Source of the DNA: an uncultured Candidatus Saccharibacteria bacterium
Lineage (GTDB): Bacteria; Patescibacteriota; Saccharimonadia; Saccharimonadales; Saccharimonadaceae
Direction: 5' to 3'
Assembly (NCBI GenBank): GCA_948944455.1
Contig: CARBES010000009.1
Location: forward strand, 1 to 32,693
Length of the DNA: 32,693 nt
Part shown: piece by piece, positions 22,025 to 30,106 of the stretch
Layout of the letters: each line of letters opens with the position of its first letter
Numbering within the stretch: position 1 is the stretch's first letter
Made by a program: the position numbers and the translations under genes
The notes under the pieces: model-generated
What the model saw: only the letters and a program-made list of their open reading frames with translations
The model's database searches: none
Told to the model about the DNA's origin: nothing

Positions 22025-22100
22025 TGGTGGAGTAGATCGGACTCGAACCGACCACCTCAGCAATGCGAATGCTGCGCTCTACCAGATGAGCTACTACCCC
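22025..22100 (-). tRNA. tRNA-Ala (CGC), CCA encoded
   Basis: Acceptor GGGGTAG/CTACTCC contains the G3-U70 wobble that identifies tRNA-Ala. Anticodon stem CAGCA/TGCTG with loop TTCGCAT (CGC), discriminator A, encoded CCA. Confidence 0.95.
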
Positions 22101-22109
22101 AACGCTCCT

Positions 22110-22138
22110 ATTTTAGCACACATTTTTAGAATTGGGAA
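22110..22138 (-). promoter_or_regulatory. Promoter of the tRNA-Ala/tRNA-Phe transcript
   Basis: Extended -10 (TGCTAAAAT) with a weak -35 (TTCCCA) at 17 nt on the minus strand, 9 nt before the tRNA. Confidence 0.55.
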
Positions 22139-22172
22139 GGCTCCAGCAAGAGAAAAACACACTATAAGAAGA

Positions 22173-22197
22173 CGGAGCCGGATATCATCCGGCTCCG
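22173..22197 (-). terminator. Terminator hairpin of the 433-aa gene
   Basis: CGGAGCCGGAT and ATCCGGCTCCG form an 11-bp perfect stem with a 3-nt loop, 57 nt past the stop. The T-tract is broken (TCTTCTTATAG), so it may be a strong 3' end hairpin rather than an efficient terminator. Confidence 0.65.
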
Positions 22198-22253
22198 AAG
22201 TGGTAGCTAGCTATCCGTCATGGGCCGCCGAAAAACGTTAGGCAGCGGCTAAG

Positions 22254-23555
22254 TTATTCATCAACTTCGTCCTTGACGGGCCGAAGCGTACCGTCGCTCA
22301 ACTCCAACTGGAAGTGTTCCTGAATGAAGGTGATGCCATTGTTGAAGGCGGTTTTTTCGTCAGACAACCAAGCATAAGCGTCAATCACACCTTGCGGAGT
22401 ATAGGCGAACTGGTGGACTTCCATGATTTTATCGCCAGGGAGCGAATGCCGGGCTGGAATTTCGATTTCAGCAAAACGTACATTGCTGGTGCTCAGATAT
22501 CCGCAAACATCTTCGATCTCATCTCGCAACATCTTAAAGCAGGGCTCATAGATGCTTCTCAGCTTCACTAATCGCTCAAACTGTGATATACGACGCTCGA
22601 CCTGAGTGACGGTATACCGTTTATCGCCAGTAGAGGGTAGCTTCAGGTACGACCGAAGTTCGAAACGGGCAACAACGTAGGACTCGAGGTTCTGCATCCC
22701 CTCATAGTTGCGCAAAACGGCGATACGCTCGTTTACTCGCTCACAGAAGTCACGGATCAACACCGGATCGTCAGGGCAAGCGAAAGTCTGCTCGTTTTCA
22801 GTCTTGGTTGACTCGATTGCGACAGAAGCTTTAGTGCCAGTTTCGCGCGCTTGCAGAAGTTTCTTACAGAGTTCATGCATCATTTCACGGCGCGCGTACA
22901 CAAAACCGTCGTAAGAACGGAACTTGCGACCATTCTCAATCCAGAAGAATTCCCCGTTTATCGCAAAGCGGAAGCCAATCGGAAAGATCAGCAGTTTCCA
23001 ATAGACACCACCCAGGGTATCCGTGGTCGCGCTCCACCATTTAACAGCACTATCCTCCATTACTTCGTGCAGCTGCCAAGGCCTTCTAGTATTCGGTTCA
23101 TCCTGATTGTAAATCTTGTAGATTACCATGACATGGTTGATGAGGCTAACTTCGTCTGGGTGGTCCAACACGCCGAACGACGCCATATCCGCCTCGTCGC
23201 CAATTTCGGCGATGAGCTCACCAAACAGAAAGTGGGGTCTGTCACACTGATAGCGCAGCTTGTCGGATAGCACCTGAGCCTTACCTCCCTCACTGTCGAG
23301 ACCGAGCATATGCTCCATCGACTCGGACCGGACGCCCAAAATCGGGTCAAGGCAATCTCCATCTTCTGCCAGCAGAACGGTCGGAGTCCAAAACGATGTA
23401 TACAGACCGTTCATAGAGATGCGATGGGCATTGCTGGTTTTAATCCACCGGCCCTCACAAGGCTGATTGAGCTCGACGTGGGCATACAGGCCCGGAAAAT
23501 CTTTAGCAATGGCGCGCTGGATCTCCGTAGTGGACAAGTCGCTTTTTCTGTACAT
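22254..23555 (-). CDS. Hypothetical 433-aa protein with a structured leader (promoter-module gene 2)
   Basis: I do not recognise this family. The soluble 433-aa product has no signal or membrane segment. Its N-terminal half (1-230) is rich in aromatic residues with mixed strands (GLYTSFWTPTVLL, HFLFGELIAEIGDEADM, KLLIFPIGFRFAINGEFFW). The C-terminal half (about 235-390) is largely helical and charged, and the end is a beta/alpha stretch and an acidic tail. No catalytic motif stands out. AAAGGAAGGG lies 5 nt before the ATG. The roughly 230-nt leader, promoter P2 and own terminator show it is regulated alone, apparently with the other promoter-module genes. Confidence 0.75.
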   Translation of the reverse strand: MYRKSDLSTTEIQRAIAKDFPGLYAHVELNQPCEGRWIKTSNAHRISMNGLYTSFWTPTVLLAEDGDCLDPILGVRSESMEHMLGLDSEGGKAQVLSDKLRYQCDRPHFLFGELIAEIGDEADMASFGVLDHPDEVSLINHVMVIYKIYNQDEPNTRRPWQLHEVMEDSAVKWWSATTDTLGGVYWKLLIFPIGFRFAINGEFFWIENGRKFRSYDGFVYARREMMHELCKKLLQARETGTKASVAIESTKTENEQTFACPDDPVLIRDFCERVNERIAVLRNYEGMQNLESYVVARFELRSYLKLPSTGDKRYTVTQVERRISQFERLVKLRSIYEPCFKMLRDEIEDVCGYLSTSNVRFAEIEIPARHSLPGDKIMEVHQFAYTPQGVIDAYAWLSDEKTAFNNGITFIQEHFQLELSDGTLRPVKDEVDE

Positions 23556-23784
23556 TTTTACCCTTCCTTTCGGATGCGGTTCTCACCGCGACTAGCGCCG
23601 GAGTTTTCTCCGAAAATTGACGAGGCTTTCCCCGTCACGCTAGCCTTTACTGCTTTCTAGGCAGCTTTTAGTGCGAAATACAACCATTTTGCGCCTAAAC
23701 GCTACCTAGAAACATAGGATAACTAACTATCAAGGTACTATTCCTATCCGTTTTCACTACAGACAGAGCCGTTACACGGCTTAT
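23556..23784 (-). ncRNA. Long structured 5' leader, candidate cis-regulatory RNA
   Basis: Read as RNA from the minus strand, the leader folds in order. It begins with AGCCGT/ACGGCT with a 3-nt loop (23767-23781). ATAGGA/TCCTAT follows. A 12-bp helix pairs 23701-23712 with 23654-23665 and includes one G-U pair that would be a mismatch as DNA. A three-way unit is closed by CGCTAG/CTAGCG (23638-23643 with 23592-23597). It holds a 7-bp hairpin (23619-23636) and CGGAG-AAAA-CTCCG (23599-23612). Last is a GCGGT-GAGA-ACCGC tetraloop hairpin (23576-23589) 6 nt before the Shine-Dalgarno. No known riboswitch consensus is recognised. Confidence 0.55.
23755..23781 (-). promoter_or_regulatory. Shared 5' leader element, copy 2
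   Basis: The hairpin AGCCGT/ACGGCT runs into CTGTCTGTAGTG, matching 655-681. The stem differs in sequence but keeps pairing, and the 3' motif has one A/G change. Confidence 0.55.
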
Positions 23785-23790
23785 CCTTTC

Positions 23791-23819
23791 ATTGTATCAC
23801 AGATTCTATGTTTTGTCAA
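23791..23819 (-). promoter_or_regulatory. Promoter module P2
   Basis: TTGACAAAA, 17-nt spacer ending ATCTGTGA, TACAAT, on the minus strand; second copy of the module at 691. Confidence 0.9.
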
Positions 23820-23857
23820 TAGCGCAATCGGTTTTCCCGACTTTTGACAAACCGAAA

Positions 23858-23880
23858 CCCCAGAGGTCTATACTCTGGGG
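23858..23880 (-). terminator. Rho-independent terminator of glyA
   Basis: CCCCAGAG and CTCTGGGG with a 7-nt loop; TTTCGGTTTG follows on the minus strand. It lies 27 nt past the stop. The 350-nt gap 23556-23906 otherwise holds the leader and P2. Confidence 0.85.
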
Positions 23881-23906
23881 CATGGTATCGTATCGCTAAC
23901 TCCCCA

Positions 23907-25223
23907 CTAGTTAATTCCTGGCACTGGGAAGCGGAGGGCGAAATCTTTCACCTCTTTATGGAGCTTATCTAGTTCCCCGTCGTAATTCGCGAGACCTTTA
24001 TTGTCGCCGGCTTTGGCGCAAATCTCGGCAACCTGCTTCATCCATTTAGCGATCTGCTCCATCTCGTCGGGGCCGAGGCCGCGCGTGGTCATAGCCGGAG
24101 TACCGAGACGGACGCCAGACGGACGGAAGGCAGCACCCTTATCGGTCGGAAGAGCATTTGCGTTCAGAGTGAGGCCGATTTTGTCAAGCGCGTATTCATA
24201 GAGCTTGCCGTTGATGCCAAAGCTACTCTTCACATCGACAAGAATGAGATGATTATCAGTGCCGTCACCTTGGAGCTTGAAGCCTTCAGCCTTCAGTGCT
24301 TCAGCGAGAGCCTTAGCGTTCTTAACAATATTTGCAGCATACTCCTTAAACTCCGGCTGGAGATCTTCTTCAAAAGCGACGGCTTTCGCGGCGATAACGT
24401 GCTCGAGCGGGCCGCCTTGGGTGCCTGGGAAAACGGCACGGTCGATTAGGGTTGGGATATTCTCGAGTTTGCGCTCGGTCTTTTTGAGCGGATTGCCGAC
24501 CTTACCCATACTGACGATCAAACCACCGCGCGGTCCACGCAAAGTCTTATGAGTAGTAGAAGTCATAACGTGGAAACCATGCTCGAGTGGATTCGGGTGG
24601 ACGCCACCAGCGATAAGACCAGCGACGTGCGCCATGTCCGCCATCAAAAGCACCTCATGACCGCTTTGTTCAGCTACTTTCGCCGCCACCTTCGCCACGC
24701 GATCAAAATCCGGGATCTTCATAAAGGCAGAATAGCCAACAAGAATAATTTGCGGCTGATGTTCAAGGGCCAGTTTCTCAAGCTCGTCGTAGTCAATGTC
24801 GCCATCTTCGGTCACACCATAGCCAACGAAGTTATAGATCTTCGCGCTACGCGTAACTGGGGAGCCATGAGTAAGATGGCCGCCGGCCGGCAAAGACATT
24901 GCCAAGATCGTGTCGCCAGGCTTGCACCAAGCGAAATAAACCGCCTCGTTAGCATTGGCGCCAGAATGCGGCTGGACATTGGCATGGTCGGCGTGGAAAA
25001 GCTGCTTAGCGCGCTCAATCGCAAGGGTCTCGGCTTGGTCAATATTCTCATTACCGCCATAGTAGCGCAGCTTCGGATATCCCTCACTATATTTATTAGT
25101 CAAGATAGAGCCCATCGCCTTCAAGACATTCTCGGAGACGTAGTTTTCGCTCGGGATTAGTTCTAGACCTTCACTTTGGCGCTGTTTTTCTTTTTCAATA
25201 ATTGCAAAAATCGGATCGTTCAT
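23907..25223 (-). CDS. glyA: Serine hydroxymethyltransferase
   Basis: This PLP enzyme interconverts serine and glycine with tetrahydrofolate, supplying one-carbon units. The 438 aa carry all the usual elements: EGLELIPSENYVS near the start, TNKYSEGYPKLRYYGGNE, NVQPHSGANANEAVYFA, MADMAHVAGLIAGG, and the PLP lysine in TSTTHKTLRGPRGG. Later come FPGTQGGPLEHVIAAKAVA and the C-terminal RLGTPAMTTRG. The ATG at 25223 is preferred over the TTG one codon upstream, with AAAGG 7 nt before it. Length is normal. It has its own promoter, divergent from the ABC exporter gene. Confidence 0.97.
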   Translation of the reverse strand: MNDPIFAIIEKEKQRQSEGLELIPSENYVSENVLKAMGSILTNKYSEGYPKLRYYGGNENIDQAETLAIERAKQLFHADHANVQPHSGANANEAVYFAWCKPGDTILAMSLPAGGHLTHGSPVTRSAKIYNFVGYGVTEDGDIDYDELEKLALEHQPQIILVGYSAFMKIPDFDRVAKVAAKVAEQSGHEVLLMADMAHVAGLIAGGVHPNPLEHGFHVMTSTTHKTLRGPRGGLIVSMGKVGNPLKKTERKLENIPTLIDRAVFPGTQGGPLEHVIAAKAVAFEEDLQPEFKEYAANIVKNAKALAEALKAEGFKLQGDGTDNHLILVDVKSSFGINGKLYEYALDKIGLTLNANALPTDKGAAFRPSGVRLGTPAMTTRGLGPDEMEQIAKWMKQVAEICAKAGDNKGLANYDGELDKLHKEVKDFALRFPVPGIN

Positions 25224-25302
25224 CAAAATACCTTTCGTTTTACTGTACTATATTCGCCAAAGTGTGTTAGATCATATCGTGTATTACCTCTTAATTATTA
25301 CC

Positions 25303-25336
25303 ATTATAGCATACTCAAGTCCTTATATGCTATAAT
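25303..25336. promoter_or_regulatory. Face-to-face promoters of glyA (-) and the ABC exporter (+)
   Basis: ATTATAGCATA (25303-25313) and TATGCTATAAT (25326-25336) are an 11-bp inverted pair of extended -10 boxes 12 nt apart. Their transcription units diverge, each polymerase covering the other site. The plus box leaves only 8 nt to the exporter ATG with no Shine-Dalgarno. Confidence 0.75.
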
Positions 25337-25344
25337 GATTTGGT

Positions 25345-27150
25345 ATGTCTGAAAGCGTTAAACAAACTAATCATAAGGAAGAGCCGAAGACGACGTGGCG
25401 CACGTTGCATTATTTTTGGCAAGAAGTGAAGAAATATAAGTGGTGGTCAATTTCAGTAATAGTCGTCACTATTTTGGTGGTATTTGTTAATGCAATCTTG
25501 GGGCCGTTGGTTTTCTCAGATTTAATTGGCAAGGTATCAAGCACCAGCGACTTAGCTAGTATTATACCAGGGTTGCTGACAGAGGCCTTAGTATACCTAG
25601 GCCTATATGCTTTCTCCAATTTTGTATTAGACCAATTGAGATTATATTTATGTTGGGAATCAGAGTTAAAAGCGATGTATGATCTATCCAACCAATGCTT
25701 CGATGTTATTAGCGCTCAATCCATGCAGTTCCATAGTGACCGTTTTTCTGGTTCACTAGTCTCACAGACTAACAAATTCGTAGGAGCTTATGAACGGTTA
25801 TTGGATACTATTATTTGGAACGTCGTGCCTTTAATTTCGCGTGTGGTAATGACCCTGGTTGTATTGTGGCCGCTATCGCCATGGTTTGCAATCGGAATTG
25901 TCATTTTGACGGTCATTTATACTATCATTGCTGGGGTAACCTACAAAGGAATTGGCCACCTCAACGACGAAGAAGCGGAGGCGCAGAATAAACAGACTGG
26001 GCAGCTGGCTGATTCGATTTCAAATATCATTTCAGTAAAATCTTACGCGCGTGAAACCTACGAAGAAGATCGTTTTAAGACTTTTTCGCGTGGGGCAATG
26101 AAATCTTCCAACAAACTAATGCACGCCACGATTGGCCGAAACTTCGTCTTTAGTGTGGTTGAAATTAGTTTGATGGGATTATTACTGGCGTTCTTAGTTT
26201 ACGGACCAGAGTGGCTGGGGATTTCTGTATCTACGATGGTTCTAATAGTAAGTTATGCTAATGGTATCTTAGGTGAGCTCTGGGGGATTACGAGTATATT
26301 CAAGAACATGAACCGGGTCTTTGGCGATGCGCACGAGATGACGCTAATTCTCGACACGGTAGATGATGTAGTTGATGCGCCGAACGCGCAGCCGCTCGTG
26401 ATGCAAGAAACGGGCGTAGATTTCCAGAACATTTCTTTCCAACACGCTGACGCAAAGACGCCGATTTTCGAAGATTTTAACCTTAAAATTCAGCCAGGCG
26501 AGCGAGTAGGCTTAGTCGGAGTGTCAGGTTCAGGAAAAACTACGCTGACGAAACTGTTGCTACGCTTTGCAGATGTTTCGCGAGGTGAGGTGACGATTTC
26601 TGGGCAGAATATCAAGGACATCACACAGCAGAGCTTACGTGAGAATATTGCTTACGTACCGCAAGAAACTTCCCTTTTTCATCGATCGATTGCCGATAAT
26701 ATCGCTTACGGCAAGCCTGACGCCACACCGGAAGAAATCAAACGTGCGGCTGAGCTAGCGAATGCCGACGAGTTCATTATGGAACTGCCCGACGGGTACG
26801 AGACATTGGTTGGTGAACGCGGGATCAAACTCTCGGGCGGACAACGCCAACGTATTGCAATTGCGCGAGCGATCTTAAAAGATGCGCCGATTCTCGTGCT
26901 GGATGAAGCGACTTCGGCCCTAGACTCAGAATCTGAAGCACTAATTCAGGATGCCTTAACGAGATTAATGGCTGGGCGCACCAGTATTGTCATCGCGCAC
27001 CGACTTTCGACGGTAGCTAGCCTCGATCGCATCGTCGTGCTCGAGAATGGTAAAATTGTCGAGCAAGGCAAACATCACGATTTGCTCAAAAAAGCGGACG
27101 GAGTTTACCATCACCTTTGGAGTCGCCAAAGCGGCGCTTTCATGGAATAG
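25345..27150 (+). CDS. ABC exporter, fused permease and ATPase
   Basis: This 601-aa half-transporter of the multidrug/lipid exporter type works as a dimer. Six membrane segments lie in about residues 35-330. The ATPase domain (about 350-600) has Walker A GVSGSGKT (about 392-399), Q-loop YVPQETSLF, signature LSGGQ (about 497-501), Walker B ILVLDEATSALD (about 516-527) and the switch His in IVIAHRLSTV. The substrate cannot be read from sequence. The start follows the -10 box by 8 nt, suggesting a leaderless or near-leaderless mRNA. It ends 27 nt from the convergent kinase gene, with no terminator visible between. Confidence 0.95.
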   Translation: MSESVKQTNHKEEPKTTWRTLHYFWQEVKKYKWWSISVIVVTILVVFVNAILGPLVFSDLIGKVSSTSDLASIIPGLLTEALVYLGLYAFSNFVLDQLRLYLCWESELKAMYDLSNQCFDVISAQSMQFHSDRFSGSLVSQTNKFVGAYERLLDTIIWNVVPLISRVVMTLVVLWPLSPWFAIGIVILTVIYTIIAGVTYKGIGHLNDEEAEAQNKQTGQLADSISNIISVKSYARETYEEDRFKTFSRGAMKSSNKLMHATIGRNFVFSVVEISLMGLLLAFLVYGPEWLGISVSTMVLIVSYANGILGELWGITSIFKNMNRVFGDAHEMTLILDTVDDVVDAPNAQPLVMQETGVDFQNISFQHADAKTPIFEDFNLKIQPGERVGLVGVSGSGKTTLTKLLLRFADVSRGEVTISGQNIKDITQQSLRENIAYVPQETSLFHRSIADNIAYGKPDATPEEIKRAAELANADEFIMELPDGYETLVGERGIKLSGGQRQRIAIARAILKDAPILVLDEATSALDSESEALIQDALTRLMAGRTSIVIAHRLSTVASLDRIVVLENGKIVEQGKHHDLLKKADGVYHHLWSRQSGAFME

Positions 27151-27177
27151 AGATAAAACTCTGACTGAAGAAAAATC

Positions 27178-28131
27178 TTAGAATTCTAACGTAAAAATCG
27201 TGCCGGTTTTCTCGCTAGAACTTGCACTCAGTTTCCAATGGTTTTTCTCGGCGAGCGACTGCGCAATAGCGAGGCCGAGACCGACCCCTTCGGAGCTTTT
27301 GTCGCTCTGATAGAATCGTTCGAAGATATGAGGCAAGTCTTCACTGGGAATCGTCGCGCCGTCGTTTTTGACGGAAATTGAGTGCGATTTAACATTTAGT
27401 TCAATAGCCTTATCGCAATACTTAACGGCATTATCAAAGAGAATCGTCAAAATTTGTATAAAATCTGCCCGAGCGAGATCAGCTTTGGGATTTTTGAGCC
27501 GGGTGCGCAACTGGCAATCAATACCATTTTGTTTGATGCGTGAAGCAAAAGGCGCAATCACCTCATTGATTGTCGACAAGAGTTCAACGGGTTCGCCGGA
27601 AGATGGCTGCAAGGTGCTAAAAACCTGATCGGCCCGGCTAAGTGCTAGTAACTCTTGATTTAGGGTTGTTAAAGCTTTCACCTCATGCGAGACATTGTCA
27701 ATCCAAGGATTGTCCACAATCTCAGCCGCTTCGAGATTAGCTGAAATCGCCGCTAGTGGGGTTTTGATTTCATGACTAGCGTTGGCAATAAAGGTTTTTT
27801 GTGCATCATAGGCCTCTTTAACCGGAGCGATCGCCGCCTCGGCTAAAAAGTAGGAGAGAATCGCCACGACAAACTCAATCGAAATACCGACAACTAGTAA
27901 AGACAGCAATAACGAAGCCGAAGCCTCACGTCGCTCGGCCTGCACTTGACGACGAACGGTTTGGAACACGGTCTGATCATCACCGAGACTGAAAACCGCC
28001 TCAATCATATAAGGGCGCCGCTCGGCCGTTCCACGCGCTACGGCATAAATCGCTGAAAAAGCCACCACTAACACAATCGCCGTGACTATCATAGTGATTA
28101 CAATAAAGCGGTTACGGAGGTTACGAAACAT
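27178..28131 (-). CDS. Sensor histidine kinase
   Basis: The 317-aa product has two membrane segments (about 8-31 and 72-97) around a small outer loop of about 40 residues. The dimerisation/phosphoacceptor box FIANASHEIKTPLAAIS follows with His120. The ATPase part has the N-box LFDNAVKY, a D-box-like KNDGATIPSEDLPHIFERFYQSD, and the G-box GVGLGLAIAQ. The domain is complete but the sensor loop is short, as in kinases that read the membrane or a partner protein. It overlaps the response regulator gene by 11 nt. The signal is unknown. Confidence 0.95.
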   Translation of the reverse strand: MFRNLRNRFIVITMIVTAIVLVVAFSAIYAVARGTAERRPYMIEAVFSLGDDQTVFQTVRRQVQAERREASASLLLSLLVVGISIEFVVAILSYFLAEAAIAPVKEAYDAQKTFIANASHEIKTPLAAISANLEAAEIVDNPWIDNVSHEVKALTTLNQELLALSRADQVFSTLQPSSGEPVELLSTINEVIAPFASRIKQNGIDCQLRTRLKNPKADLARADFIQILTILFDNAVKYCDKAIELNVKSHSISVKNDGATIPSEDLPHIFERFYQSDKSSEGVGLGLAIAQSLAEKNHWKLSASSSEKTGTIFTLEF

Positions 28132-28792
28132 CTTTTTCGCTAGTCAGTTTATAGCCTAGATTACGAATAGTCTTAATTGTGGCACTCGAGCCAAGCTGCT
28201 CGAGCTTCTTACGCAGATAACTCATATAAACTTCAACGTAATTATCGGACGAGGCTGCTTCGTTACCCCAAGCCCGCGCGAGCAACTGTGCTTTTGGCTG
28301 GATCTGTTCTGGATGACGGATTAAGAGCTCAAAAAGTTCAGCCTCTTTCGCCGTGAGCGGAGTGCCGTTTAGAAGACGGTTACTCAGATCATATTCGAGG
28401 TCAGCATAGCGTAGAGTTTCATCAGTTTGAAGCGGAGGACGCCGCGTTAGCGCTTTTAATCTGGCAATAAGTTCGGCGGTTTTGAAAGGCTTAGCTAGAT
28501 AATCGTCGGCGCCAGCCTCCAGCGCCCGCACTTTGTCGTCTACTTCTGCCAAGGCCGAAAGCATCAAAATTGGCGTAGTTAAGCCTTGACTACGCACCTC
28601 CTTCAAAATATCCCAACCAGAAACACTCGGCAACATAATATCCAGTACCAGGCAATCATACCCCGGTTTGGTGGCTAATTTTAGACCTTCTTCCCCACTT
28701 GCCACCCAGTCCACCGCAATATCAGCCTTCTTTAGCAGATGAATTACCGCTGAGGCCAGATATGCTTCGTCTTCGACATAAAGTATTCTCAT
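28121..28792 (-). CDS. OmpR/PhoB-family response regulator
   Basis: The 223-aa product has a receiver domain (1-115) with acidic pocket EDE (7-9), phosphoacceptor Asp51 (VLDIMLP), Ser79 and Lys101 (AKPF). The winged-helix DNA-binding domain (about 125-220) contains LTAKEAELFELLIRHPEQI and the recognition region DNYVEVYMSYLRKKLEQLG, then IRNLGYKL. ATG 28792 is chosen: TATAAT lies 7 nt upstream, and the earlier in-frame ATG overlaps that box. It is the first gene of the two-component operon. Confidence 0.95.
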   Translation of the reverse strand: MRILYVEDEAYLASAVIHLLKKADIAVDWVASGEEGLKLATKPGYDCLVLDIMLPSVSGWDILKEVRSQGLTTPILMLSALAEVDDKVRALEAGADDYLAKPFKTAELIARLKALTRRPPLQTDETLRYADLEYDLSNRLLNGTPLTAKEAELFELLIRHPEQIQPKAQLLARAWGNEAASSDNYVEVYMSYLRKKLEQLGSSATIKTIRNLGYKLTSEKDVS

Positions 28793-28799
28793 ACTATGC

Positions 28800-28805
28800 A
28801 TTATA
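28800..28805 (-). promoter_or_regulatory. -10 box of the two-component operon, leaderless configuration
   Basis: TATAAT with 7 nt to the ATG at 28792 and no Shine-Dalgarno. Confidence 0.7.
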
Positions 28806-28876
28806 ACGGAAAGATGTTAATTTTGGCTTAAAATACTTCTTCAACTCTTTTTGGACTTAGCCGCAGATAAAAACGC

Positions 28877-28907
28877 AAGTGGCGACCACCGACGGTAGCC
28901 ACCACTT
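28877..28907. terminator. Terminator of ppa
   Basis: AAGTGG and CCACTT arms with further inner GGC/GCC and CCACC/GGT pairing; the minus strand continues GCGTTTTTATC. The plus strand has TTTTACT, so it may act both ways. Confidence 0.7.
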
Positions 28908-28925
28908 TTACTAATCAATATAATA

Positions 28926-29456
28926 TTATCGTTCGTTCCAGCGTTTAATCGAGTCAGCAATAACTTTCTTAGCTTCGTCGAGACCAGCAAACTCTTTAAC
29001 TTCGGTCGTACCTGGCTTCTTTAGATCTTTATAGTGGTTGAAGTGGAAATTAATTTGTTCGATAAGGCGCTTTGGCAAATCTTCGAGCGTCTGATAAACG
29101 TCGCCATTATTGCGGTCGTCGGCAACTACGGCGATAATCTTATCATCAACTTCGCCATCATCGACAAATTTCATGACACCGAGCACGCGAGCTTTGGTAT
29201 AAATACCGGTAGTTAGTGGCTGATCGGTAATCAAGAGCACATCAAGTTCATCGCCATCCTCATCAAGAGTCTGGGGGATGAAACCATAGTTGGTCGGTTT
29301 TGCGAAAGCGATTGGTTCGATGCGATCAAGCATAAAACAAGCATTCTCGCGGTCCCATTCAATCTTGTGATTCGAGCCGGTCGGAATCTCAACGACGACG
29401 TTAATTTCGCCATTTTCATAATCACCAGGGTTCAAAATTTTGTTGAAATCTGCCAT
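28926..29456 (-). CDS. ppa: Inorganic pyrophosphatase, family I
   Basis: The 176-aa soluble enzyme hydrolyses pyrophosphate to phosphate and so pulls biosynthetic reactions forward. The signature DGDELDVLLI (about 66-75) carries metal-binding Asp residues. NYGFIPQTL and the later DDRNND-like region (VVADDRNNGDV) and INFHFNHYKDLK complete the active site. Length and order match bacterial homohexameric enzymes. AAGGAG lies 5 nt before the ATG, and an extended -10 (ATGCTATAAT) lies at 29480-29485. Confidence 0.97.
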   Translation of the reverse strand: MADFNKILNPGDYENGEINVVVEIPTGSNHKIEWDRENACFMLDRIEPIAFAKPTNYGFIPQTLDEDGDELDVLLITDQPLTTGIYTKARVLGVMKFVDDGEVDDKIIAVVADDRNNGDVYQTLEDLPKRLIEQINFHFNHYKDLKKPGTTEVKEFAGLDEAKKVIADSIKRWNER

Positions 29457-29479
29457 AAAAACTCCTTGTTTATAGTTTT

Positions 29480-29485
29480 ATTATA
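29480..29485 (-). promoter_or_regulatory. ppa -10 box (extended)
   Basis: ATGCTATAAT with a weak TTACAT -35 at 17 nt; the leader is about 17 nt with AAGGAG. Confidence 0.7.
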
Positions 29486-29506
29486 GCATGAGTGCAGACA
29501 ATATGT

Positions 29507-29533
29507 AAAAAGTACCCCGGTTCAAGACCGGGG
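29507..29533 (-). terminator. Rho-independent terminator of the 129-aa membrane gene
   Basis: CCCCGGT and ACCGGGG with a 5-nt loop; TACTTTTT follows on the minus strand. It lies 65 nt past the stop. Confidence 0.85.
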
Positions 29534-29597
29534 CTAAGTTTTTGGAAATATTAGAGATCACGAGGCCAGAGTCTAAGATCAGGAAGTTAAACATTTT

Positions 29598-29987
29598 TTA
29601 ATCATCCTTTCTGTCCTGATTATGCCAATCCCGCCAGTTAAGGCAGTGCATATAGTAGCGCAACGCAAGCGCAGTGGTAAATGCTGGAATGGCAGCGTAA
29701 TATCCACCATTTATATTAAGCATAGCCATGGGCACAAATACAATTGCTGGATCAAGTATAAATACGATGAACGCCCAATACAAGACGCGCACAATTACAA
29801 TTACGCCGCTCCTAGCAAGATCGTAGGCGACATATTCGAAAACACAAGAGAGAAACACATACGCCGCTAATACAACCACTACTGCCAAAATCTTACGCCA
29901 AGTGCTGTCACCTACGAGCGCGTAAACCTTATTGGCGATTGTGTCATAAGCAGCTGCTGTAATCTCTCCCAAAGATTGCCAGTACAT
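29598..29987 (-). CDS. Small membrane protein (promoter-module gene 3)
   Basis: The 129-aa product has three or four hydrophobic segments (about 31-52, 60-84, 86-108) and a charged C-terminal tail with a Trp/His/Asp cluster (NWRDWHNQDRKDD). Family unknown. ATG 29987 (MYWQSL) is chosen: AAGGAGG lies 8 nt upstream. The longer in-frame start at 30017 would put that Shine-Dalgarno inside the gene and the hairpin at 30009-30026 inside the coding start. It is expressed from promoter module P3, with possible read-through from rarA. Confidence 0.75.
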   Translation of the reverse strand: MYWQSLGEITAAAYDTIANKVYALVGDSTWRKILAVVVVLAAYVFLSCVFEYVAYDLARSGVIVIVRVLYWAFIVFILDPAIVFVPMAMLNINGGYYAAIPAFTTALALRYYMHCLNWRDWHNQDRKDD

Positions 29988-30008
29988 ATCTAACACCTCC
30001 TTGTTAAT

Positions 30009-30026
30009 GTGTGACATTAGTCACAC
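30009..30026. repeat. GTGTGAC inverted repeat in the P3 leader
   Basis: GTGTGAC-atta-GTCACAC, a perfect 7-bp dyad located between the start point and the Shine-Dalgarno of the 129-aa gene. It could be an operator or an RNA hairpin that ends 13 nt before the AAGGAGG. Confidence 0.75.
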
Positions 30027-30067
30027 AGAATCTAGGCGTAAGCCCGAGAGCTAAGCCTTATCTTTCT

Positions 30068-30096
30068 ATTGTAGCACAGATAGTTGTTTTTGTCAA
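30068..30096 (-). promoter_or_regulatory. Promoter module P3
   Basis: TTGACAAAA, 17-nt spacer ending ATCTGTGC, TACAAT, on the minus strand; third copy. The -35 is 10 nt past the rarA stop. Confidence 0.9.
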
Positions 30097-30106
30097 TAGA
30101 TGCAGG

